Translations under genes and position numbers: made by a program
The notes under the pieces: model-generated
The model's input: the letters and a program-made list of their open reading frames with translations, nothing else
Told to the model about the DNA's origin: nothing
Databases searched by the model: none
Assembly (NCBI GenBank): GCA_017979445.1
Contig: CM030711.1
Span: 18,554,922 to 18,618,921 of the forward strand
Length of the DNA stretch: 64,000 bases
Source: Akebia trifoliata
Taxonomy: Eukaryota; Streptophyta; Magnoliopsida; Ranunculales; Lardizabalaceae
Reading direction: 5' to 3'
Part shown: positions 30,558 to 41,527 of the stretch, in pieces
How the letters are laid out: each line of letters starts with the position of its first letter
How positions within the stretch are numbered: position 1 is the first letter of the stretch

Positions 30558-32293
30558 TGAAAGCGCCCTCGATCCGCGGGGTGCGCGGATCCGCTTTTGA
30601 CCCTTGAGGTTTTGGAGTCGCCACCTAGTTGTTAAGGTCTAGGAATCAAACTGACTCTAAAAAAAGGCAAATTAATCTACGAAAGAGAAAAAGAGTCCGG
30701 GGATCACGTTACGGGGTTGGAAGGTGTTAGGCACCAACCCTACCCGGTCAAAGCCGGTCTCTACTAACGTCCCAAATAAATCACATTGCTAAAACCCTAG
30801 ATAAAATCAAAATAAAAAATTTTATACCTTTCCGATAGCAAGGATTTTGTTCCCTCAGATCTGACAAAAATAGCTCCTTGTACCGTACTCCCTTGCTTCG
30901 TTCTGTCTCCGGATTTGATTTCGGATCTCCAAGACAAGGTATCTCCTTATTTTTGGATCTAAACTCTTCAAGTTTGTTACGGATTTTGGGATATTTTTGG
31001 AAGGCTTTTAGGCGTTCTTTAGGCTAAAATTGAAAGAGGGATGTTAGGTAAGGAGTTGGGGCTTTAAAACTAGGGTTTATGGGAGGCTAGGGGGGCTTCT
31101 AGACCTACTTCTCTTAGGATTTATGATTTGATACGAAAATAGGGTGTGAGCACCTCTATTTATAGATGTTTTTAGGGGTTGATTTGGATAGAGTTAGTAT
31201 TTAATTAGAGTTATTTTAATTAGAGTTGTGTTTTAGTTAGACTTATTTTAGCTAGAATTGTATTTTAATTAGAATTGTTTTAGGTAGAATTGTTTTTAAG
31301 TTAGAACTCTATTAGATTGAATTATTATTTAATTAGAACTCTATTATGACTTTTGGTCTTATTTGATTGACTTTTAATGTTTTGACTTTAGTCTTAATTG
31401 ATTGACTTTTAATATCTTGACTTCAGTCTTGCTTAATTGACTTTAATTTTGACTTTAGTCTCTCTTGATTGACTTTAATACCTTGACCTTAGTCTTTCTT
31501 GATTGACTTTTAATTTTTTGAGAACTCCCCTCTAAAATATCTTTAATTCTTTGGACCCCTAAATGGAGGGGTCCTTAAAGAAGTATCTCACGAACCCTCA
31601 ACAATTTTACTTGAAAACCCGATTGATCGATTTCTTTGGTTCAAAATTTTAAATTAATTCCATTAATGTTTCACTTTAATTATTTAATGTTTTATTTATT
31701 AATTTCGAATTTTTTAATTATGAAAATTGTAAAATTACCGTTTTGCCCCCAGAGAGGACTTTTCACGTTTTAAGTCGGTTTTTAATGTTCTAGGATGTTT
31801 TAGAATCGATTTTTCGTAAAGAATTCAATGGAAATATTAGTTTGTATCATTTATAAAAAATTTATGTGAAATGGTCATGAACTTTATGAGGGGCATTTTC
31901 GTAATTTTGTCAAATTCTGTTAAAATTGGCGAAATGATTTATTTGGTTCCGATTTGTTATTTTATGTGTTCGAGAGAGTTTTCCTAGTGTAACGTAGGCT
32001 CTAGGGTTGTTTCGAGGTTAGGGGTATTTTGGTAATTTGGTCAATTTTTAGTGATTTTTATCGTGAAACTTTTTTTTTGCCTGCAAGATGATGATTTCTA
32101 TATTTCTGGGGTCGTATTTTCCTAACGTAGCGTGGTTTCTAAGGTTTTGTCAATTTGAGATACAACATCCGGATTTCTGAAACATATCGGATAACAAAAT
32201 AAAGGAATGGAATACACATCCATCATTGGGAATCATTGCGATCGGGTTGACGAGTTGATTAATCAGGCGGATGCAAAAAATGGGGTGTCTACA
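30558..32293 (-). repeat. 3' LTR of R9, 1736 bp
   Basis: On the plus strand it runs TGAAAGCGCC to GGTGTCTACA. TATA on the minus strand at 31156-31164. With the R8 LTR to its left it forms a large inverted repeat: two LTRs of 1.6-1.7 kb point toward each other with no spacer. Confidence 0.95.
31156..31164 (-). promoter_or_regulatory. TATA box of R9 3' LTR
   Basis: CTATTTATA on the plus strand, TATAAATAG on the minus. Confidence 0.6.
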
Positions 32294-32296
32294 GAT

Positions 32297-32306
32297 GCCC
32301 CTCTTT
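32297..32306 (-). promoter_or_regulatory. PPT of R9
   Basis: gcccctcttt on the plus strand reads AAAGAGGGGC on the minus, next to the LTR at 32293. ggcagaggg follows and gives the PPT hairpin. Confidence 0.8.
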
Positions 32307-32420
32307 GGCAGAGGGTTGAAGCAAACTAGATAGCAAATCTATTTCGGTAGATAGTACGATATCCGAATGCCAAAGCTAGTGACAGTTCATTTTACAGCCT
32401 GATTTAGCAATTCGTCAGGG

Positions 32421-32525
32421 TGTTCGGATCCTTGAGCATAAAACTCTCCCCGAACTAAAAGGTTGAACTTGAACTCTCACTTACGATGTCAGATCCTCAA
32501 ATTTTAGAAAATTCTTTCTGACTAA
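32421..32525 (-). other. stem-loop region upstream of PPT (R9), one module reduced
   Basis: Modules 1 and 3 are present; part of module 2 is deleted (the phrase ggttgaacttgaactctc replaces the longer version in R7). R11 has the same deletion at about 43410, which marks R9 and R11 as close relatives. Confidence 0.5.
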
Positions 32526-32744
32526 TGCAAAAGTGCACGTGTGTGCAAAAATGTGATGCTTACTGAGTAAAAATGTGTCAGGTCCTAGAGATCTTCTCTC
32601 ACTGACAATAATGATTCAAAATTGAAATGTGCTTATGCAACGAAAACAGTCATGGCAAGGTTGAATAATGAGGTAATTTAAGTCATAATATTGAAAGAAC
32701 TTCGTTAAATCCTATTTGAAATTCTTTTTAGAGTTCGAAAAAGT

Positions 32745-33620
32745 ATGAGTCTCATTTATCGGACTCGAACCTATTGTAGCCACGCTTCTCGGGCTAAATA
32801 ACTTAAACAATCCTATTCATTCAATATGATTTAAACAAAGCTGGAGTCTCGTTTCTTGGACTCTGACTACGGTTTAAAGGAACTTAAACAATCATATTAA
32901 ACATGGAGTCTTGTTTCTCGGACTCGAACTAAGGTTTGTAGGCACTTCAAAAAGCCTATGATTCAAAATGTTGGAGTCTCGTTTCTAGGACTCGAACTTA
33001 GGTTTATGGGCACTTCAAAAAGCCTATTCATTATATGATTCAAAAAGTTGGAGTCTCGTTTCTCGGACTCGAACTTAAGTTTGTAGGCACTTCAAAAAGC
33101 TTATTCATTCTATGATTCAAAAAGTTGGAGTCTCGTTTCTTGGACTCGAACTTAGGTTTATAGGCACTTCAAAAAGCCTATTCATTCTATGATTCAAAAA
33201 GTTGGAGTTTCTCGGACTCGAATTTAGGTTTGTAGGTACTTCAAAAAGCCTATTCATTCTATGATTCAAAAAGTTTGAGTCTCGTTTCTCGAACTCGAAC
33301 TAAGGTTTGTAGGCACTTCGAAAAGCCTATTCATTCTATGATTCAAAAAGTTGGAGTCTCGTTTCTCGGACTCGAACTTAAGTTTATATGCACTTCAAAA
33401 AACCTATTCATTCTATGATTCAAAAAGTTGGAGTCTCGTTTCTCGGATTCTCACTTAGGTTTGTAGGCACTTCAAAAAGCCTACTCATTCTATGATTAAA
33501 AAAGTTGGAGTCTCATTTCTCAGACTCGAACTTAGGTTTATAGGCACTTCAAAAAGCCTATTCATTCTATGATTCAAAAAGTTGGACTCTCGTTTCTCGG
33601 ACTCGAACTTACTAAGTCAC
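32745..33620 (-). repeat. 77-bp tandem array (R9)
   Basis: About ten to eleven units on the minus strand with ggactcgaac (reverse of GTTCGAGTCC) in most. One unit is shortened near 33205. Confidence 0.85.
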
Positions 33621-34050
33621 GTTTCTCAGGCTTAGATTTATAGGAATTTAAACAATCCTATTAATTCATTCTATGATTCAAAATGGAACTCAAAGTTTGA
33701 AAGATCAGGCTTTTATTGGCTTATCATGCATCTGGATTCGTAATTATCATTGGGCTTCGCTGGATTTTTAAGCTTTTGTAAGATTTTCTTTTTGTCATGT
33801 GATTAAGAACAAAAATTTGGAATTAAATGACTTTCAAAAATGCCCCTAGTTTCAAGGTTGACTTTAACTAGGACTTGACGAGACTGATGGAATGGATTAC
33901 GCTTGAAAAATATGGACTTTGATGTATGACAGATAGAAGAATTGACATTCTCTTAAATTTAAGACTCTTAAGATTATCATATGTGCAATAAAGAATTGAT
34001 CATTATTTTTGAGAAATGCTTGAGCTGGACTTAAAAAATCTTGATAAATA

Positions 34051-34305
34051 TTATAATAGAAGATCTTTCTCTTCAAAGTGGTTGATGATTCTACATCTTC
34101 CAGTAGCGAACACTTGAACAAGTAAACATTCTCTTAAAGATCCTACAATGTTCAAGATGACTTCTAATTTTTTTTCGACTTCAATATTGTCTTCGTCGGA
34201 TGTGAGCTCTTGGCTGAAAGACAAATATCGTGGCTTGAATGGTTCTGCAGTTTCTGCATAAGCTTCCTTTTGAATTTTTCTTCTTGATGAGATTTTTCCT
34301 TCCAT
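34051..34305 (-). pseudogene. small conserved frame (R9)
   Basis: 84 codons, MEGKISSRRKIQKEAYAETA at the start, SQELTSDEDN in the middle and ILNIVG near the end. It looks more protein-like than the R7 counterpart because its middle keeps the acidic SDEDN.EVEKK stretch in frame with both ends. No known family recognised; the A-run at about 34170 is a likely site of frame drift. Confidence 0.3.
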
Positions 34306-34309
34306 TTGA

Positions 34310-34510
34310 TGATGCCCTAATTTTTGCCTAGATCGCCTCTTCAGGTTTTCAATCTAGCGTGCTTTGTTTTTCTTTTTCTGATGATGCCTTGATTTTTACC
34401 TAGGTCGCCTTTTCAGGTTTTCAACCTAGCAGGCTTTCTTTTTTATGGTTATGCCCTAAATTTTGCCTAAGTCGCCTTTTCGGGTTTTCGACTTTGCGGG
34501 CTTTTCTTTT
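34310..34510 (-). repeat. stem-loop tandem array (R9)
   Basis: Three units on the minus strand, mirror of 21770-21970: the plus strand shows ttgcctaagtcgccttttcg and ccgcaaagtcg-type partners and a tagatcgcctc...tctagcg pair. Confidence 0.65.
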
Positions 34511-34639
34511 TTCTTGATGATCTTGAATGACCAACTCGACAATTTCTTGGTTCCCTACACCTTAATCGAGTCAATTAGCATTCAAGAGGACTTAATAGGT
34601 GGGCTTAGTATATGGTTTAGAAAGAAAAGATATAAGGCT

Positions 34640-34780
34640 CAACTTCCCAAAATGCCCCTAGTTTGATATTCTCTCTTTTTTGTCAATTATTTTAATTTTT
34701 TCTAAATGCCCCTAGTTTGGCATTCTTTTTTATCAATTCTTTTGATTCTTTTTTCTAATGCCCTTAGTTTGGCATTCTTT
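34640..34780 (-). repeat. repeated PPT-like phrase (R9)
   Basis: aaatgcccctagtttg-type phrases recur three times about 50 bp apart (about 34650, 34707, 34757). On the minus strand they read caaactaggggcattt, similar to the PPT core. Similar sets exist at 21548-21625 and 45838-45960. Confidence 0.55.
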
Positions 34781-34859
34781 TCTTTTGAACATTTCAATAG
34801 TGGATTTTTCTTTTGGATGACACTTTCCTTAAGAGGATACATTTTTCTTTTAATGACCG

Positions 34860-34960
34860 GGCCTGAAGTAACTTCTCAGGTTGCCTACGTACCCCAAATA
34901 TTTCTTTTTTTCCTTTTGGGATCAGGTCAAAACGTAGTTCATACTAAGATTCCCTCCCAA
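34860..34960 (-). mobile_element. post-pol block (R9)
   Basis: Plus strand ggcctgaagtaacttctcag, gttgcctacgtaccccaaat and gggatcaggtcaaaacgtag: landmark block in minus orientation. Confidence 0.6.
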
Positions 34961-35199
34961 GGTTGGTCGACGTGGTTTAGAAAGAATAGGCTATTGGTTT
35001 TTTTTAAAGGCTGCGAGGGGCTAAAGAAGGTTGTATTTTTCTTGATAAGACAGGAAAATGATTCGACCAAAGGAGGGCTCCATTGATGAATGCTGCTCGA
35101 CTTGGTCAAAGTTTCAAGAATTTGATATCTGGATTGCTCTGTCGAGTAAGGTCTTCTTTTGAGAATGAATATTCTTCAGCCTTCTTTTGTGAAATCGAG

Positions 35200-35580
35200 T
35201 ATGATCGAGTTTTCTGACTATTCAACTCTTCTAAAACTTCGAGAAAATCTTTTATTCTCTTATGAATGAAATTCTCTTCTTTTGAGTGAGAAACATGGTA
35301 GATCCACTTGTAAGTCTTAGCGTCTTTGTCGATGCTTTCAACTATATCATTTTTGACCGATAATCTTTGACTTTGAAATTACTCTTGACTTAATTTATGT
35401 TTTTGTGTAATTCATCCATATATCCTTATGAGACCATGCAAGAACATTGTTGAATTTCTCAAGTAAGTTTACTATTCTCTCATGTTCTCCTGAGGATAAC
35501 GTATTACCAATTTGCACTTCTTGAGTGTACTCTTTAATTCCAATATTTATCAAATTTGATTAGTGAGATTTAAGTCATTT
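35200..35580 (-). pseudogene. pol remnant of R9
   Basis: From 35580 leftward on the minus strand: KEYTQEVQIGNTLSS, then ERIVNLLEKFNN, then AWSHKDIW (35416-35439), followed by the unrecognised KIKDFLE-type segment. It is the linker just before reverse transcriptase; no YVDD-like core follows. It was joined directly to the gag start by a deletion shared with R6 and R11. Confidence 0.65.
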
Positions 35581-36524
35581 CTCATGTTAGATTTTATGTT
35601 CAAATCATTATTACAAGCATGATAATCAGAAGCTTCTATATTTTATTAGAATTAAAAAACATAAATTGACAAACTCATCGAAGATTCGAGAGTTGAAGAA
35701 AGACTAACGTAATTGAAACAACTAACTGGATTTAAAGACTGACGAAAACTGGATTGAAACTCGAAGAAAACTCAGGGACAATTATCTACAAAGCGAGAAG
35801 GTCCTTCTGGGTGGATGGACTAGTTGGACTTGACATTGGTACTTTAACTAGACGACTCTTTTAACGAACCCAAAATGAAACAAATGAGGGTTTAGAACGT
35901 TTAGGAGCACTTAAGATTTACCATCGATTCTGAAGGTTTGACTCTGAACCACATGATTAAAAATTAGCCCTCTAATGGGAAATATTGAATCCAAATGCAT
36001 TATAAGTCTATAGTGACCAAGAATGTGAAAAAGATTAATCACGGGTCTACCCCCGATTGGGATAGAACATTTGATCAGACAAATTAATTTGATCCTAAGA
36101 TTGAATTTTTCTATGCAAAGTGGTCTGGATCTTTAAAAGTGAAACCACTTAGTCCAACTGATTTTGTATTGATCAGTTTGATCCATTTGTCAATTGGGCC
36201 AACTGGTTTAATTGGTTCAAATTGATCGGTACATTTCACTGATTGGGTCGGACCGATATTACGGGTTTTCTTTGATTATTCTGGATCGGTCCGCCCACTT
36301 ACCTGTTGGTTGGATTAAATAAAGCAACCCGGGAACACCCATAGTCAGTTCGGGTCGTGACCTATAGGAAGGCTTCTAGACTCTAGGTTTACTACGTGCA
36401 ATGCAATTTATCTAGCCACCCTTGCCCAAGCACACCTATATACCTTTCGATACGTGGTGACTTGGTTTGATATACCGTATAGGTGATAATCTAAAACCTC
36501 AATTCACTTCTCTGAAGTCAAAAA

Positions 36525-37095
36525 CAGCCAGTTTGATCTCCAGTTGAGAGGTGGCGCACAATGTTGAGCACAGACTCACTTAAATACCTCTCGTCTAGAA
36601 TAAACGTAGTCTATCCCCCTCGTACAGTAGGGTACAGCAGGGCAAGATCTTGCTTAGGCACCGGTTTTGACCAAGAAGTGCAATTGATATACTTAGATTA
36701 TTTTTTACATACCTATGGGTACGAGTCAAGAGTTGTAGCTTTCATAAATGGTTTGGCATCCCACGAGGGGATCGACCACGTACTAGTACTACGTTGGCAA
36801 TCGGGACATGTGACTGTGTGGCTCACAATAGGTTAAAGGCTCAGGTCACTCCAGCCTGGGTGCATCAATATACCTCTCAGAATCACCTGATCAGACGATA
36901 TTGATGCCCCAGTTTGATATACCCTAAGGTACGTGACTGGAGTTGTGGTTTTCATGAATGATGTCGCATCTCCGAAGAGACCGGGCCACGCACTAGTGCT
37001 AGGTTGGCTATATAGGACGTGTACGTGAGTAAAACAATAAACGTGCATGTGGTGTGTGCAAAACAGGGTGGGGTGTGTCCGGGGCCTTTTTCAAA
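36525..37095 (-). repeat. leader module, copy 4 (R9)
   Basis: It has the two half-repeats and frames 36561-36836 (plus, 91 codons, stopped early) and 36833-37048 (minus, 71 codons). Confidence 0.55.
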
Positions 37096-37469
37096 CACAT
37101 GGGCCCATGGGCCAGATTATGTCATCACATATGGATATCAAATGAATATTGATCAAGAAAATAATACAAAACCCATCACATCGAAATTAAGATGAAAGCA
37201 AACACATCACAAATATATCTGTAGAGATCATGGCACATTATATGGGCATATAACACAAATAATAATTAATCTGATCCAACATTAAAAAGACCCACAAATT
37301 TGTTGTCTATGGTCTAATCAAGGGTTACTTTTGGGTGATCCAAAATAAATCGAGATTCCAATAGATGTTACATTGATGATAGAATGACAATGGTTGAGAT
37401 GAGCTCACTCTCAGGAACATTAATTGTGCTAACATTAGATAAATTCAGATTTTCTGTGAATTTGGAAAA

Positions 37470-37990
37470 TATAATCCGAACTTACATCGATGATATCTAA
37501 GGCTCCCGATAACGAAATCGAGTGAACTCAAGTTCAAAATTAATCTACCCGATGAGATCTACATTTTATTAATAGGTGCATAGACTTAATTCTCACCAGA
37601 ATGTTCTGTAAAAACGTTTTAACGTTGCTGTCCTAACCTTCATTCAAAAATAATTTCAGATTTACAGATTGAACTTGTATCGATGATATCTAAACGAAAT
37701 TGAGTGAACTCAGGTTCTAAATTAATCTACTCGATGAGATCTACGTTTTACTAATAGGTTCCCAGACTTAATTCTCACTAGAATATTCTGTGAAAACGTT
37801 TTAACATTGCTGTCCTAACCTTCATTCAGCAACAATTCCAGATTTACAGATTGAAATTGCATCGATGATATCTAAAGGCTTCCGATAACGAAATTGAGTG
37901 AACTCAAGTTCTAAATTAATCTACTCGATGAGATCTACGTTTTATTAAGAGGTTTCCAGACTTAATTCTCACTAAAATGTTTTGTAAAAA
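37470..37990 (-). repeat. 193-bp leader tandem repeat (R9)
   Basis: Marker atcgatgatatct at about 37485, 37678 and 37861: spacing 193 and then about 183 bp, so the third unit has a small deletion. It contains ttttaacgtt words. Confidence 0.8.
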
Positions 37991-38249
37991 AGTTTGAACA
38001 TTACTGTCCCAACCTTCATCATTCCATCATTTTCATATGTCAATTTGAATCTTTCTTTATTTAGGAGTCATCAAAAAGTGATCCTTAATTGGAAAAAAAA
38101 ATGCAATACCCAACATCATCTACAATCAAGACAAAAAAAAAAATAAACAGAAAAAATAAATAAAATAAATCCAACTAAATAATAAAAAAAACTAGGTCAT
38201 CTTGGCAATGCTCCCATACTTGGGGTTTTTCAAGTTTGATCCTCAATAG

Positions 38250-38267
38250 TCCCCAGTGGAGTCGCCA
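38250..38267 (-). promoter_or_regulatory. PBS of R9
   Basis: tccccagtggagtcgcca on the plus strand is the reverse of TGGCGACTCCACTGGGGA, one base from the LTR at 38269. Perfect consensus copy. Confidence 0.9.
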
Positions 38268-38268
38268 C

Positions 38269-40004
38269 TGAAAGCGCCCTCGATCCGCGTGGTGCGCGGA
38301 TCCGCTTTTAACCTTGAGGTTTGGGAGTCGCCACCTAGTTGTTAAGGTCTAGGAACTAAACTGACTCTAAAAAAAGGCAAACTAATCTACGAAAGAGAAA
38401 AAGAGTCTGGGGATCACGTTACGGGGTTGGAAGGTGTTAGGCACCAACCCCGCCCGGTCAAAGCCGGTCTCTACTAACGTCCCAAATAAATCACATTGCT
38501 AAAAACCTAGATAAAAATAAAAATAAAAAATTTTATACCTTTCCGATAGCAAGGATTTTGTTCCCTCAGATCTGACAAAAATAGCTCATTGTACCGTACT
38601 CCCTTGCTTCGTTCTGTCTCCGGATTTGATTTTGGATCTCCAAGACAAGGTATCTCCTTATTTTTGGATCTGAACTCTTCAAGTTTGTTACGGATTTTGG
38701 GATGTTTTTGGAAGGCTTTTAGGCGTTTTTTAGGCTAAAATCGAAAGAGGGATGTTAGGTAAGGAGTTGGGGCTCCAAAACTAGGATTTATGGGAGGCTA
38801 GGGGGGCTTCTAGACCTACTTCTCTTAGGATTTATGATTTGATACGAAAATAGGGTGTGAGCACCTCTATTTATAGATGTTTTTAGGGGTTGATTTGGAT
38901 AGAGTTAGTATTTAATTAGAGTTATTTTAATTAGAGTTGTGTTTTAGTTAGACTTATTTTAGGTAGAATTGTATTTTAATTAGAATTGTTTTAGGTAAAA
39001 TTGTTTTTAAGTTAAAATTCTATTAGATTGAATTATTATTTAATTAGAACTCTATTATGAATTTTGGTCTTATTTGATTGACTTTTAATGTTTTGACTTT
39101 AGTCTTAATTGATTGACTTTTAATATCTTGACTTCAGTCTTGCTTAATTGACTTTAATTTTGACTTTAGTCTCACTTGATTGACTTTAATACCTTGACCT
39201 TAGTCTTGCTTGATTGACTTTTAATTTTTTGAGAACTCCCCTCTAAAATATCTTTAATTCTTTGGACCCCCAAATGGAGGGGTCCTTAAAGAAGTATCTC
39301 ACGAACCCTCAACAATTTTACTTGAAAATCCGATTGATCGATTTCTTCGATTTAAAATTTTAAATTAATTTCATTAATGTTTCACTTTAATTATTTAATG
39401 TTTTATTTATTAATTTCGAATTTTTTAATTATGAAAATTGTGAAATTATCGTTTTGCCCCAGAGAGGACTTTTCACGTTTTAAGTCGATTTTTAATGTTC
39501 TAGGATGTTTTAGAGTCGATTTTTCGTAAGGAATTCAATGGAAATATTAGTTTGTGTCATTTATGAAATTTTTTGTGTGAAATGGTCATGAACTTTATGA
39601 GGGACATTTTTGTAATTTTGTCGAATTCTGTTAAAATTGGCGAAATGATTTATTTGGTTCCGATTTGTTATTTTATGTGTTCGAGAGAGTTTTCCTAAGT
39701 GTAACGTAGGCTCTAGGGTTGTTTTGAGGTTAGGGGTATTTTGGTAATTTGGTCAATTTTTAGTGATTTTTATGGTGAAACTTTTTTTTGGTCTGCAAGA
39801 TGATGATTTCTATATTTCTTGGGTCGTATTTTCCTAACGTAGTGTGGTTTCTAAGGTTTTGTCAATTCGAGATACCTCATCTGGATTTCTAAAACATATC
39901 GGATAATAAAATAAAGCAATGGAATACACATCCATCATTGGGAATCATTGCGATTGGGTTGACGAGTTGATTAATCAGGCGGATGCAAAAATGGGGTGTC
40001 TACA
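38269..40004 (-). repeat. 5' LTR of R9, 1736 bp
   Basis: TGAAAGCGCC to GTGTCTACA on the plus strand. TATA on the minus strand at 38867-38875. This LTR would drive R9 transcription leftward. GC-rich hairpin near its U5 end at about 38279-38300. Confidence 0.95.
38867..38875 (-). promoter_or_regulatory. TATA box of R9 5' LTR
   Basis: CTATTTATA (plus), TATAAATAG (minus); U3 repeats lie upstream on the minus strand (about 38915-39230). Confidence 0.65.
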
Positions 40005-40009
40005 CCTTC
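40005..40009. repeat. target-site duplication of R9, right
   Basis: ccttc directly after the TACA end of R9 and identical to 30553-30557. Confidence 0.9.
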
Positions 40010-40173
40010 CAACCCCGTAATGTGATCCCCGGATTCAGTTTTTCTTCGTAGATTAGTATATTTTCCTTTTAGAGTCAAAATTTGGTTCCTAGACCGTAAT
40101 AACTAGGTGGCGACTCCCAAACCTCAAAGGTCAAAAGTGGATCCGCGCACCCCGCGGATCGAGGGCGCTTTCA
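40005..40173 (+). repeat. 3' LTR of R8, right part
   Basis: It continues the R8 LTR (ccttccaaccccgtaa...) to GGGCGCTTTCA. U5 hairpin GATCCGCG/CGCGGATC at about 40142-40162. It is followed at 40175-40192 by TGGTGACTCCACTGGGGA, a PBS, so again this 3' LTR looks like a 5' LTR. Confidence 0.9.
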
Positions 40174-41527
40174 GTGGTGACTCCACTGGGGATAAAAGAT
40201 GTTCATTAAGCAACTCCACTGAAACCGCTATTGAGATAAAAAATTTAATCAATTAAGAAATCCAAATAAGTCTACATTGCTAACAAAAACCTAGTTATTA
40301 CGGTTTGACGAGTGGAGTCGCCACTGAAAGCGCCCTGAATAATGTTCATATCATTATCCCCAGTGGAGTCGCCACTGAAAGCGCCCTCGATCCGCGGGGT
40401 GTGCGGATCCGCTTTTGACCTTTGAGGTTTTAGAGTCGCCACCTAGTTATTAAGGTCTAGGAACCAAACTGACTCTAAAAAAGGCAAACATTACTAATTT
40501 ACGAAAGAAAAAAGGGTCCGGGGATCACATTACGGGGTTGGAAGGTGTTAGGCACCAACCCCGCCCGGCCAAAGCCGGTCTCTACTAATTTTTCAAATAA
40601 ATTACATTGCTAAAAAAACCTAGATAAAAACATTAAGAAATTATACCTTTTCGAAGACAACTTTATTGTTCCCTCAGATCTGACAGAGTAACTTCTTGTT
40701 CAGTATTCCTTGCTTCAATCTGTCTCCGGATCTGATTTCTAATCTCCGAGGTGAGGTATACCTTCTTTAGATTTGGATTCTTCGAATTTGTTTATGGATT
40801 TTGGAGGATTTTTGAAGGGCTTCTAGGTGTTTTTCGAGCTAAAATCGAAGTATGGGTGTTAGGTAAGGAGTTGGGGCTTCAAAACTAGGGTTTATGGGAG
40901 GCAAGGGGGACTTTTTGACCTACTTCTCTTAGGGTTTATGACTTGATACGAAAACAGGGTGTGAGGACCTCTATTTATAGATTTTTTTTAGGGGTTAATT
41001 TTGATAGAATTATTGTTTGATTGTAATTCTTTTAGTTAGAATTGTGTTTTAGTTAAACTTGTTTTGGGTAAAGTTGTGTTTTAATTAGAATTATTTTAGG
41101 TAGAGTTGTATTTTAATTAGAATTGTTTTAGGCAGAGTTGTATTTTAGTTAGAACTCTATTTAATAGAGTTATTATTTAATTAGAACTCTATTAGGATTT
41201 TGACTTTTGGTCTTATTTGATTGACTTTAAGATTTTGACTTTAGTCTTAATTGATTGATTTTTAATATCTTGACTTCAGTCTTGCTTAATTGACTTTAAT
41301 TTTTACTTTAGTCTCACTTGATTGACTTAAATACCTTGACCTTAGTCTTGCTTAAACGAGACTTAAATTTTTTCGAACTCTAAAAAAATAATTTCAAATA
41401 GGATTTAGCGAAGTTCCTACATTGTTATGACTCCAATTACCTCATTGCTTTCGTTGCATAAGCACATATCAATTTTGAATCATTATTATCAGTGAGAGAA
41501 GATCTCTAGGACCTGGCACATTTTTGA
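40174..41527. mobile_element. shattered mosaic of LTR and interior scraps
   Basis: Pieces in order: a plus-strand PBS (40175-40192); about 70 bp unassigned; a minus LTR scrap that switches within cctag from the middle to the U5 end (about 40265-40305); a minus PBS/LTR-end scrap (about 40311-40336); a full minus PBS (40357-40374); a minus LTR part (40376-41355); and a plus-oriented interior piece (41356-41520, like 23333-23520). Joints share only a few bases. This looks like several rounds of end-joining or template switching. Confidence 0.65.
40376..41355 (-). repeat. truncated LTR, minus strand
   Basis: It begins TGAAAGCGCC next to a minus PBS and keeps the TATA box (ctatttatag 40971-40980) and U3 repeats, but stops within those repeats. 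The outer 0.75 kb is missing. Confidence 0.8.

Larger units (their letters stand above)
30558..40004 (-). mobile_element. R9: complete nested non-autonomous element, minus strand
   Basis: 9447 bp between two LTRs of identical length (1736 bp), flanked by the direct repeat ccttc. On the minus strand: 5' LTR (38269-40004), PBS (38250-38267), leader with 193-bp repeat and module, a short gag start (about 35820-35885), pol linker remnant (35200-35580), post-pol block (34860-34960), stem-loop array (34310-34510), small frame (34051-34305), 77-bp array (32745-33620), PPT and 3' LTR (30558-32293). Gag and nearly all pol are missing, so it moved with help from another element. The first about 265 bp of the two LTRs differ at about 11 positions plus two indels, so the insertion is not very young. 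Confidence 0.95.
23802..40173 (+). mobile_element. R8: nearly complete non-autonomous element, split by R9
   Basis: Order: 5' LTR (23802-24812), PBS, leader with a 193-bp repeat and module, gag pseudogene, LTR scrap, 77-bp array, three stem-loops, PPT, 3' LTR (28983-30557 plus 40005-40173). All of pol is missing; gag is joined to a 45-bp LTR scrap and then directly to the 77-bp array. It would have needed pol supplied in trans. The R9 insertion lies in its 3' LTR. Confidence 0.8.
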
